DNA from: Eledone cirrhosa
Taxonomy: Eukaryota > Mollusca > Cephalopoda > Octopoda > Eledonidae
Direction: 5' to 3'
DNA length: 64,000 nucleotides
Assembly (NCBI GenBank): GCA_964016885.1
Contig: OZ024744.1
Span: forward strand, 63,908,962-63,972,961
The notes below the pieces were generated by a model, which was not told where the DNA came from, searched no databases, and worked only from the letters and a program-made list of their open reading frames with translations. This document shows positions 51,342 through 61,200 of this stretch, piece by piece. The position numbers and the translations under genes are program-made. Position 1 is the stretch's first letter. Each line of letters opens with the position of its first letter.

Positions 51342-54215
51342 TCAGGTGTAGTTTTGGCGTATTTTGGGAAGCATGAGTGTCTTAAAGGATGCAGTGTCTC
51401 GGCAGCTAACAATTGACGCAGGCAGTTTGTTCCATGCTTCCGCAACTCTGAGCGTGAAAAAATGTCTGCGAAAGTCATGGGAGCTGTGCTGTTTTCTTAT
51501 CTTGTAGGCATGTCCACGTGTGTTAGACACATGGAGATCAAAGAGGCGCTCAGGGTTGCAGTTGGCGAGATGTTTAAAAACTTTGTGGGTATTCACCAAG
51601 TCCATTGCCAGACGTCGGAGCTTCAATGAATCCATGCCCAGGAAAGCAAGGCGTTCAGAGTATGGTAGGTGTCTGATGGAGGGTATGCGCTTGGTTGCAC
51701 GTCTCTGAACAGTTTCCAGGAGGTCAATGTTCCGAGCAAGATAGGGGTTCCAGACTGATGATGCGAATTCCAAGTGTGGTCGCACCATAGCTGTATACAG
51801 TTTTAAATAGATGGCTGGAGAGCGGCTAACAAAGGTCTTGCTGAGTGATGCCAAGACACCCTCGGCCTTCTTGACAATCTTAGAGACATGCTTTGTCCAA
51901 CGCAAATCGTTGCTGACAGTAATGCCCAGGTCACGTTCACAAGAGGACTTTTTGATGTCAGTGTTGTGGAGGGAGTATGTGGACGCTGGATTTTTCCTTC
52001 CAAAATGCATGGTGGTACACTTGTCCACAGCCAGCTTCAGTTGCCAGTCTGTGATCCATTGCTGCATTGTGTCCAGGTCTGATTGTAGGAAAGAGTTGTA
52101 AATTTCAGGATCAGTCCTTTTGATTTCAAGGTACAGCTTGATGTCATCTGCATATTTTAGTACCGTGGCATTCTGTAAGTTGGCATCTATGTCATTAATA
52201 TATGCCACAAACAAAAGAGGACCAAGAACAGATCCCTGTGGTACACCAGATGACATCTCATATGGTGAAGAATGCTGTCCTAGAACCGTGACTACTTCCT
52301 TTCGGCTGAGAATGAAGGATTTCAGCCAGTCGAAAAGATCATCCCTCACACCCATTGCAGAGAGTTTTGCCATAAGTCTTTTGTGTGGCACAGAATTAAA
52401 AGCCTTAGCAAAGTCAAGGTAAACAACATCCACCCATGAGCCGCTGTCAGTGATCCGGGTGATGTCCTCAAGAAACTCGATAAGCTGATCACAGCAGCTG
52501 GAGTTAGGGATAAATCCAAACTGTGAGGGCCGGATGTGGCTGTGAGAGCTCCAGAAGTTCCAAAGTGTTTCTCTGACACAGGATTCCATCAGTTTGGCCA
52601 TACAGCTAGTAAGACTGACTGGACGATAGTTGACAGGTGACATGCGGTTGCCCTTTTTGAACAGGGGAATGACACTGGCAGTTTTCCACTGCTCCGGAGT
52701 AGCACCATTGCTGAGACAGTATTGAAAGAAAAAAGAAAGCTGGCGCAAAAGGAAATCCCCGCCACGTTTGAGAAGCAGGTATGTCACACCATCAAGACCA
52801 GGGGAGGCATAGTTGCGCTTATTCTTAAGGTGACGTCGCAACATTGCAGGTGTAAATTCCATAGTTGTTATGGAATTTGATGTTAGAGATGGTGGAGATG
52901 GTACATTCTGGTCTTCAACAGTAAAAATACTTGCATAGCACTCAGCAATGAGTTCTGCGCATTCCTTGGGATCGTCAGTGATCTGGCTTGTGTGGGGATT
53001 GCGAAGAGGACCAACTGGAGAGTGAGGTCTCTGCTTTGAATGAACATATTTCCAGAACACCTTACTGTCAGGATTGGTTGCGATGCACTGTTCAAATTCA
53101 AGCACTGCCTTCTTTGTCACTTGCTTGAGATGGTTAGAAGATTTATTCCGCTTTTTTCTGTTGGCATCTGATCTATGCAGTTTATATTCCCGTTCAGCGT
53201 TCCGACGTTCTTTCCTGGCAAGTCGGACCGCTGAAGTTTCCCAGATTGCACTTTTGGGGTGGTTATTTTTCCGCTTCCGTGGCACTGATGCTGCACACGC
53301 TATCCATATTGAGTCCAGGATGCTCTGGAGTATAGAGTTCACATCTCCAGAGTTATACATCTCATGCCAGTTTGGGCGCTGTAGCTCAGTGCAGTACAAG
53401 TTCCAATCCGCCCTCTTCCAATCAAAGCAAGCAGATTGGAGATGGCCCTGGTTTTTGTTGCTGCCCTCAAGTGCCAGATTGGCAATGATCATAGCATGAT
53501 CAGAGTCGCCTAGAGGTTCCTCAGTAGTACAACTGATAACCACTTCAGGAGTAGTGGTGAAGATCAGGTCCAAAGTGTTGTCACCTCTTGTTGGAGAGGT
53601 GACTACTTGTGACCAGTTTGAGTCCAGCACTAGTTCAAGGAAATCGTTTGCACCCTGTGGCCAACGAAAGGTTTCCCAATCGATCTCAGGATGATTGAAG
53701 TCACCTGCAATAAACACATAAGTGGCTGTTTTCTTGGCAGCAACTCTGAGGATATCGCAAAGCTGTGTGTCCTGATGGTAGTTTGGGGGTCGATAAACAA
53801 CACCAAGCAGAAGTGTTGACATGGTCATACGTATGTCACAGAAAAAAACTTCTTCCTGTGATTCGTTCAAATCAACGCAAGGAATTACCGAAAAGTTTGA
53901 ATGAACGTAGACCATCACACCACCACCACGGCGGTTAATGCGGTCCTTGCGGAAAAGGTTGTACCCAGTAATGGTGAAAACCCCATCACAGAGTAAGGAA
54001 TGTGCCCATGTTTCCGTGACTGTGATGAAGTCAGGGTCGATGCTTCTGACGTAGGATTCGAACAGATGTATCTTGTTGCATAAACTGCAAGCATTTAAGG
54101 ACAACAATTTGTACCCTGCTCGCAGTTTATGATGGTGTGTAGAGGGTGGCAGGTTGTTCTGGTTTAGTTTCCCAGAGTTGTAGCAGTTTTTACATTGCCA
54201 GTTATTGCGGGTAGA
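51342..54215 (-). CDS. CR1-like LINE ORF2: AP endonuclease plus reverse transcriptase
   Basis: An open frame of 957 codons with no stop or shift. N-terminal CKNCYNSGKLN, then endonuclease motifs LSLNACSL, TETWAHS, GGGVMVYVHS, VYRPPN, AGDFNHPEIDW and LGDSDHAMI. RT motifs follow: ASPGLDGVTYLLLK, NYRPVSLTSCMAKLMESCV, QFGFIPNSSCCDQLIEF, VYLDFAKAFNSVPH, SGVPQGSVLGPLLFVAYIND and YADD at 52143-52154; then AVDKCTTMHFGR and a C-terminal ERLAFLGMDSLKLRRLAMDL. All catalytic residues look present. The protein nicks target DNA and copies the LINE RNA. No ATG precedes the endonuclease; the first in-frame ATG lies within the GGGVMVY block. Confidence 0.92.
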   Translation of the reverse strand, partial: STRNNWQCKNCYNSGKLNQNNLPPSTHHHKLRAGYKLLSLNACSLCNKIHLFESYVRSIDPDFITVTETWAHSLLCDGVFTITGYNLFRKDRINRRGGGVMVYVHSNFSVIPCVDLNESQEEVFFCDIRMTMSTLLLGVVYRPPNYHQDTQLCDILRVAAKKTATYVFIAGDFNHPEIDWETFRWPQGANDFLELVLDSNWSQVVTSPTRGDNTLDLIFTTTPEVVISCTTEEPLGDSDHAMIIANLALEGSNKNQGHLQSACFDWKRADWNLYCTELQRPNWHEMYNSGDVNSILQSILDSIWIACAASVPRKRKNNHPKSAIWETSAVRLARKERRNAEREYKLHRSDANRKKRNKSSNHLKQVTKKAVLEFEQCIATNPDSKVFWKYVHSKQRPHSPVGPLRNPHTSQITDDPKECAELIAECYASIFTVEDQNVPSPPSLTSNSITTMEFTPAMLRRHLKNKRNYASPGLDGVTYLLLKRGGDFLLRQLSFFFQYCLSNGATPEQWKTASVIPLFKKGNRMSPVNYRPVSLTSCMAKLMESCVRETLWNFWSSHSHIRPSQFGFIPNSSCCDQLIEFLEDITRITDSGSWVDVVYLDFAKAFNSVPHKRLMAKLSAMGVRDDLFDWLKSFILSRKEVVTVLGQHSSPYEMSSGVPQGSVLGPLLFVAYINDIDANLQNATVLKYADDIKLYLEIKRTDPEIYNSFLQSDLDTMQQWITDWQLKLAVDKCTTMHFGRKNPASTYSLHNTDIKKSSCERDLGITVSNDLRWTKHVSKIVKKAEGVLASLSKTFVSRSPAIYLKLYTAMVRPHLEFASSVWNPYLARNIDLLETVQRRATKRIPSIRHLPYSERLAFLGMDSLKLRRLAMDLVNTHKVFKHLANCNPERLFDLHVSNTRGHAYKIRKQHSSHDFRRHFFTLRVAEAWNKLPASIVSCRDTASFKTLMLPKIRQNYT

Positions 54216-54638
54216 TCACACTCAGACCAGCTGGTATCTCTCTTCCACGTTTCACCAGCCTTGACAAACCTCCAGATCTGCCCATCATCACGCAGACTGA
54301 AACTTTCATCTTGTGCTGAGTTCCGATTCAAGGAAGCTGCAGCACGTAGCTTTGGACGTACATGGGGTGGTAGGCCTGGGTGTGTTCGGAAGGTAATCCG
54401 ATTTTCACGCCCAGCTTTAGCAGAGGCCAGATGATATGAGGTTGCCTCTGCGGGGTCCGAGAAAGACAGCCTGATGAGTCTGGGTTTTGGACCAGGTCGA
54501 CCAAGGCGGAGGGCACCCTTTGGGGGAACACAGCCTAGGTCTTTGGCTGAGCTGGCAGCAAATGCCTGAAGATCAGCCTTGTCCTCTGGTACCCCAATGG
54601 CAATCACTTCATGGGTAGCAGATTCCGCAGTCTTTTCA
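54164..54638 (-). pseudogene. CR1-like LINE ORF1, 5'-truncated
   Basis: The remaining about 155 codons read ATHEVIAIGVPEDKADLQAF, SAKDLGCVPPKGALRLGRPG, KPRLIRLSFSDPAEA, RENRITFRTHPGLPPHVRPK and end TATTLGN. The pattern of conserved Leu/Ile and Arg-Leu-Gly-Arg resembles RNA-binding ORF1 proteins. The N-terminal part is missing because the insertion was truncated. It overlaps ORF2 by about 50 nt in the -1 frame. Confidence 0.75.
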
Positions 54639-54639
54639 G

Positions 54640-54802
54640 TATATGATCTATTTAGCAGTATATGTTGTTGCTGTTGTTGTTTAACCCCAGGTCAAATGTG
54701 ATCCAGTAAACATATGATCTATTTAGCAGTATATGTTGTTGCTGTTGTTGTTTAACCCCAGGTCAAATGTGATCTAGTAAACATATGATATATTTAGTAG
54801 TA
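54640..54802 (+). repeat. 71-bp tandem repeat, right block
   Basis: About 2.2 further units of the repeat described at 50940-51057. Confidence 0.85.
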
Positions 54803-55480
54803 AATTTGTTGTTGATTTTTCCAGTTCTTTAGAAACACTATCTTTAAGAGTCCACACAAGGCTTGCAAGTTTAGTGCTTGCTTTTTTTTTTTTTTTTGAT
54901 ATCTGAAAGTTATCTTGTAGTTTTTAAATTGGCCTTTCAACATTCTTACATAGATTTTAACAGCCTGTTGTCAGTTGGGTTGAGGTGACCTTGGCTTCAT
55001 CTATGACAGTGGGCACATTCTAAGCTTAGTCTAGGTGCCATGCCTCTGGCCTTTTGCATGAGTAACCTGGTGTGGAGGAGCTTATAGATTTCTTGGTGAG
55101 ATAGTTTTTACATTCCTGTCACAGGAATAGCCAATTTTAATGGTATGTCTGCGTTTGTAGCCTACAGGGAAATGTTTATCTATGAGAGCTAAGAATTTCT
55201 TTCCTACATTGGTCTTAACATTTAAGAAGAAAATCCACCTTTGCCAGATTAAAGGAACTAGAACACTATGGATCCCACTCACTGACCAGTGATATCACCT
55301 TCATAACCCTATCCCCACTCTACATTATTATCTCCCTTTATTTTAATTTTAAATAGAGTTAACAACCAAATTACCTCCCTTAGGAGGTAACTAAATACTG
55401 AAATAATTATATATATATATATGAAAATATTGTTGTACTTTAAAGAATAAGAGTTTTGAGTTTTTGAGTCTATTATAATA
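54803..55480. other. Spacer, nothing recognised
   Basis: No gene or known repeat recognised. A minus frame of 66 codons at 55082-55282 has no family resemblance. Confidence 0.45.
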
Positions 55481-55625
55481 ATAATAATTGTTTCTACTTT
55501 AGGCACAAGGCCAGCAATTATCCAGTGCATTACTGGTACTTTATTTTATCGACCCTGTAAGGATGAAAGGCAAAGTCAAATTATAAAAATGAAATGATTG
55601 TATACAGTGCTCAGGTACACTACAA
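55481..55625 (-). mobile_element. SINE A head-less fragment joined to CR1-like tail remnant
   Basis: 55481-55579 is the SINE 3' half, ending 'ggcaaagtcaa'. 55584-55625 ('gtatacagtgctcaggtaca') matches the 3' UTR of the CR1-like element. Confidence 0.65.
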
Positions 55626-56990
55626 CATATAAGTTTCTCATTTCTTCCTTCCATTGTATTTGAAGTAGTTTATACGAATATATTTATAAAATCGTTAAAA
55701 CCAATTAATTATAACTATTATGGTCTGTCTGATCCGGTTTAGATTACGTGGGGGGTAATTTCATTACACTACTGAGAATGTAGAATATTCCCAGTGGTCC
55801 TTACCCTTAAAGAGGTAGATTTCTGTGCTAGTGAAACCTGGTTTCAAATTATTACCCTGGTAATATTTGTAGTAAAGGGAGATAACATTACGTCTTATCC
55901 CCCACACACACACGCCGCCCCCTCTCCTTAAATCTTTATGTATGGAATTATTTCCTTCTATATTTTGTGTGCATATTCTTCTAGGGTTGATTTCACTTTT
56001 CATCAGTCTAGTGTCAGAGTGAGCACTTACCAAACAGTTGTCTCTCCTGCATCAATATCAAAGAATGCAATGCATGCATAATATATATATATATGTTGTT
56101 ATACTTTGGGAAGGTCATGCTACCAATAAAAACACACACACCTGTTGGTTTTCACTTCAATTTATTATAAATTTCCGGTTGGTTGATTCAATAACCTTTT
56201 CATTTTCCACTCTATATATTGAAATCAACACTTTATATTTATTACCCTTTCTACTTCCATTTTTGGAACTCTTTCACAGACGAAGGAAAAGAACTAAACC
56301 GTTACAAAATAGTGTCAATATAGGCTGAGGATTTGAGGCCTGACTCAGAAATATCTGAGGTAGGCAACCAAAGAAACATTTGTACCTGAAGGACAACATA
56401 GTTAGAGCAATAAATATCTATGTGTGTATATATATATACACACACACCTCTTCGGTGTTAGTACCATAATAAAATGCATCCAATGTACTCTGTAAAGTAA
56501 CTGATGTTTGAGTGGAGATACAGTAGGGTAGCGAGAGCTGCTTAATCTTATCAAAAACATAACCTCTCTAGTGTTGGTGTTATAAAATGCACCTAGTACA
56601 CTCTGTTAAGTGGTTGGTGTTAGGGAGGGCATTAAGCTGTAGAACTCATACCAAAATTGGAATCAATGATGAAAAAGTGATCCATGCCTATCTGTCTACA
56701 AGAGCAGTAACTCTGAATAAGAACTGGTTTAGACGGAAACAGCCCATTCAACTCATGCCGGCAAGGAAATTCAGCACGAATTCAGAACTTAATCCGAGTT
56801 ACTGTCCTCTTGCTGATCGGCAAGAGCTCACATCTCACATTATGGTTTTGGTGTGGTTACTACAATTGAACCTTTTCAAAGTGAATAAGTGAGTGTTTTA
56901 TCATGGCACTAAAACTAGAGAGACTATCATGTCCTTGACACAACTGAAGAGTACTTTCAATCCTTTATTTGGTATATTCTCTACTTCTAC
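55626..56990. other. AT-rich intergenic stretch with a degenerate LINE/SINE module
   Basis: At 56450-56650 there are weak matches to the 48-bp module ('tgcacctagtacactctg', 'gttggtgttaggga'). Otherwise no gene or element recognised. Confidence 0.45.
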
Positions 56991-56997
56991 AGCTGGA

Positions 56998-57370
56998 TCA
57001 TCATCATCGTTTAATGTCCATTTTACAGGCTAGCATGGGTTAGTTGGGTCATCCCATTTGAGGCAAATTGGATCAGGTGACCATGTCTTATTCATATAGG
57101 GCTGTTTCTGGCTAGATTTCTACGGCTGGATCCCTTCCTAATGCGAACCACATTTACAATGTGTGATGGGTGTTTTTTTTTTGTCATGACACCTACACGA
57201 CCACTTTACAGTGTGGACTGGATGCTTTTTCTCATAACACCTACACGACCACTTTATAGTGTGAGCTGGGTGCTTTTTGTTGCGACGCCTACACAACCAC
57301 TTTACAGTGTGAGCTGGGTGCTTTTTGTGATACCAACTTAACTTTACAGTGTAAGGGGTGATGTGGACAT
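56998..57370 (-). repeat. PHD-RTE/SINE D 3' end, inverted, four modules
   Basis: From (atc)n at 56998 through 'tagcatgggttag', 'gatttctacggctggatccc' and four 48-bp modules to a (TA)n run at 57372. The TTAA in the tail ('cgtttaatgtcc') is empty here. Confidence 0.8.
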
Positions 57371-57485
57371 ATATATATATATATCCAAAATTAAATTAAA
57401 GGAGTCATGTCCGGGATTTGACTACTGTGAGTTTACGGATAAATGGTGAAATATATTCCTTTAATGAAACATATACAAGAAGATT

Positions 57486-57520
57486 AATGAAGGAAGTTCC
57501 ATATCCTGCAAAACATCTAT
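57486..57520 (-). repeat. Duplicate of a methyltransferase splice acceptor and exon start
   Basis: A 31-nt run ('aatgaaggaagttccatatc' plus 'ctgcaaaacat') is identical to 58934-58964, which spans the acceptor and first bases of methyltransferase exon 5. Confidence 0.8.
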
Positions 57521-57650
57521 ATTTGAAGTTCTAGTTAAACTTTAATTAGTTACCTTCCTAGCTGTGTGTGCTTACATACTTTACAAATTATCCTGTGATT
57601 GTTTCATGTGTTTATTTTAGATATATATATTTCTAGTTGATATATATATA

Positions 57651-58003
57651 TTTACTATTGCTAAAGGCTTTATCTCACATAAAAAGATCAACTCATGGTG
57701 GGAGTAGGTTATGCCTGGAAGGAAGGTTGGCTGGTAAGACAAACAGAGGTTGGCAGCCAAAACGATGGCTTAATAATGTCAACCTATGGACTGGACTTGA
57801 TCTTTGCTTTTTAAACTCTGCTATTGGTGATCGAACTTTGTGGAGAAAAATATCTCATATTGATGTGCAGTCGGTAACTGGAGGAGTTTAGCGTCAAAGT
57901 AGTACCTTAACATCAGTATGAGCGGTTCGTTACAGCCAGTTTGAACGGAAAGAGATGAGGGAATTCTGGCTGGATATGGTCAGTTTAAATGCTAAAGGGT
58001 TAA
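57651..58003 (+). mobile_element. TTAA MITE copy f, interrupted
   Basis: Left remnant 57651-57680 ('ctaaaggctttatctcacat') and right part 57901-58003 ending 'taaatgctaaagggttaa'. About 75 bp of the MITE middle is replaced by a LINE fragment. Confidence 0.75.
57685..57898 (+). pseudogene. LINE ORF2 C-terminal fragment
   Basis: Reads GRLAGKTNRGWQPKRWLNNV, NLWTGLDLCFLNSAIGDRTL and WRKISHIDVQ, the terminal block (G.R.RGRQ.KRW.DN...WTGL......A.DR..WR) common in Jockey/RTE-like ORF2 proteins. It ends in a TAG. No other part of the element is present. Confidence 0.7.
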
Positions 58004-58067
58004 AGATTTTAAGCTAGAAAATAAAACAACAAAAACAACAGCAGATTATAAGTAAATATTAAACACT

Positions 58068-58202
58068 TTATAAAGTTTTGTACATATGAAAATTTCCTAG
58101 GTCAGTTTCTGAAGGTGTTTTACTCAATAGAGTATAACTTGCTGATGTAAGGATTTCAGTTGTATCAATTTCTCTCACCCACTCAGAAATATTGATGTTT
58201 GT
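58068..58202 (-). CDS. Methyltransferase-like gene, last exon
   Basis: Acceptor 'attcttttctag'; reads TNINISEWVREIDTTEI to NFHMYKTL and TAA. 135 bp including the stop. Confidence 0.75.
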   Translation of the reverse strand, partial: TNINISEWVREIDTTEILTSASYTLLSKTPSETDLGNFHMYKTL

Positions 58203-61200
58203 CTAGAAAAGAATATAAATAAAAGAAATTAGTTATAATAATTAGCAAATCATATGCAATACAAGTTCAAATTTTATCAAAATGTGATATTTTTCCTAAT
58301 TTCTTTAACCCAACTATTCAATAAATACAGTATCTATTTTAAGTACAACATCTGCAAATTTGCAGTCTCAATATATATATATATACACAAGGTGTCACAA
58401 AAATGTGACAATATTTATTAGAATGCTGTTGAAATGTGTATACATGTTTTGGGGACACCCTGTATCATCAGTACATCATCACTGTTTAATGTCCATTTTT
58501 TCATGCTAGCATGGGTTAGACGAGTTATCCTGGTGTGAGCAACGCCGGGTCAAGTGACCATGTCTTGCTCATACGGGAACTGATTCTGGCTTCATTTCTA
58601 CAGCTGGATGCCCTTCCTAACACCAACCTCCTTTACAGTGAGTACTGGGTGCTTTTTGTTTTGTTTATTTACTGTGAGAAGGGGAGTGGGGGCATACTGT
58701 CTATATGCGTCAGCTTTGGCTTGTACCCATGGGAAGCAGCGTCTTCTGTCCTGTATATATATAATTATTTTAATTTTATTGAAATATCGCATTGCAAACA
58801 GTTTATTCTACCATACTCCCACTCCAACCACACATTAAAAAACAACAATAAAACAGAATTACCTTTAAATTTTTTAATGAATCTTTAATACTTGGAAGCG
58901 TAATCAACACAACATGTCTGTTATGTAAATGAGAATGAAGGAAGTTCCATATCCTGCAAAACATTTAAGATTTTAAATATTGTAAAAAAAACTCAAATTT
59001 ATATATAGATTGCAATAGTTACTTTGTGTTTTTTTTTTGTTTTTTTTTGGCATTTTTCAAAATCTGATGAATCAATATATTTTCTTTCATTTCAAAGAAG
59101 TTTTGTCAATGAGATATTAAAATAATAATGAAAATATTGTGTACAGTGCTTAGGTGCACTACAACTCATCAAAAAGTGTATATATAGTACATAGGGTAAT
59201 GTACAAACGTCAGGAAAATGAACAGTGCATGAGTCATGATATACACATGTGTGCATGTGTATGGAAGGGGGACATCAGGTGTAGTTTTGGCGTATTTCGG
59301 GAAGCATGAGTGTCTTAAAGGATGCAGTGTCTCGGCAGCTAACAACTGATGCAGGCAATTTGTTCCATGCTTCACCAACTCTAAGCGTGAAAAAATGTTT
59401 CCGAAAGTCATGAGAGCTGTGCTGTTTTTTGACTTTGTAGGCATGTCCACATGTGTTAGACACATGGAGATCAAAAAGGTGCTCAGGGTTGTTGTTGACG
59501 AGATGGTTAATAACTTTGTGGGTGTTTACCAAGTCCATTGCCAGACGTTGGAGCTTCAATGAATCCATGCCCAGGAAAGCAAGGCGTTCAGAGTATGGTA
59601 GGTGTCTGATGGAGGGTATGCGCTTGGTTGCATGTCGGAGAAGATTAAGATTATATTTAGTATGCAAAGAGTTTCAAGATTAACTTCCCTATAATTATAA
59701 TAGACTTAGAGATGAAAGATAATATTAATGACCAGTATATTTTATTTAATAGGTTATGAGTAAACAGTAATGTGTAAATGTGTAAAAATGAAAAAAAAAA
59801 CAAAAAAAAACACAAAGTAACTATTGCAATCTATATATAAATTTGAGCAACTTCTGTCTGTCACACAATGTGTGTGTGTAAAAGGAAGGAAGGGGATGGT
59901 GAAAAAACTATAGCAAAACAGTGGCTGGTGTTCCATTTGCTGTGTGTGAGTGTATGTGTGTTTGTGTAAATGTGTGTTTGTGTAAATGTATGTGTGTGCT
60001 TGTGCGAATGTATGTGTGTGTAAATGAAAAGGGGATGGTAAAAAACTATAGCAAAACAGCAGCTGGCTTTCCATTAGCTACACTGTGCATGAGTGTATGT
60101 GTGTGTGTGAGTGTTTGTGAGAATGTCTGTCTGGGAGTGTGTATTTTTGTGCGTTTATATTTATATACTCATACATATAAATGCATGCATATACACATAT
60201 ACGTAAGCGTGTTGAAAAAAATTCTAGTACTACAATATTTTAGATTTCAAAATTGTCAAAACCATGCCAATGGTGAGGAATTAGATATTGGCCCGGAAAG
60301 GATTTTTCTTAAAAATGAAATTTGAAATATTGTTTTACTTACTTAATTTGCATATCTATCGGCATAAAGAATTCAAAGACATTGTTCAAAATGATGATAT
60401 CAGCTGCAAAATAAATGTTTCCTTTATTGTATACATACATATAAAATGATGTTAAATGATGAAAGAAAAAGAAAAAGAAGAAAAAAAAGAAAAAGTAAAA
60501 GAAAAAGCAGCAACAGCAGCTACAATTACTGTACCTTTCTGTAAAAGGTCACTTCTGTTCAAAATGTTGTCATGATGAATCTGGTAACAGTAATTGAAAT
60601 ACAACAATAAATAGAAAATAAAAATAACTTACAATATATTACATTTTTATATATGGGGTTTTTCCAACACAATGTTATTCATACTGGTATCTGATGGTCA
60701 TTGTTAAAACCTATTCCTCAATACCAGTGGTCTCTAAGGGCATGCAATTGTCACAACCTATTCCGCAATACCAGTGGTCTTTGAGGGCCAACAATGATGC
60801 TGTTTGAGAGCTTGAAATGATGCTCATGGGTGCAACCTATTCCTCCAGATAAATTATATTAAAAAAGATAAGAATATAAGGTTTAACAAATTTTAGTTAT
60901 GTAAGCAGACCCCTACCTGTACACGTTTAGCCAGCTACCTACGAGGTTGCACCTCACAGATGCCTCTAGGGTGTTTTAATTATAGTGGCCTCAGTCCTAA
61001 CATTGTCCACAATGATGTGGAAGATATATATATATATGGAGGCACATGGCTTAGTGGTTAGAGCATTGGCCTTGCAGTCGAAAGGTTGTGAGTTCAATTC
61101 TCAGACCGGGTGATGTGTTGTTTCCTTGAGCAAGACACTTTATTTCACATAGTTCCAGTTTACTCAGCTGTAGAAATGAGATGATAGGACTGGGGTCCCT

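Larger units (their letters stand above)
51058..54640 (-). mobile_element. CR1-like LINE with intact ORF2
   Basis: Contains a truncated ORF1 (54638-54164), an unbroken ORF2 (54215-51342) and a 3' UTR with a duplicated block (51063-51186 and 51187-51311), then AAT-rich tail. The 5' end is cut within ORF1, so this copy is not autonomous as it stands. It interrupts a 71-bp tandem array. Confidence 0.9.

Noticed and set aside
61035..61110. Functional tRNA gene
   Set aside because: A and B boxes are present but no cloverleaf acceptor stem closes, and the sequence continues into a SINE body; the same head is repeated elsewhere with SINE context.
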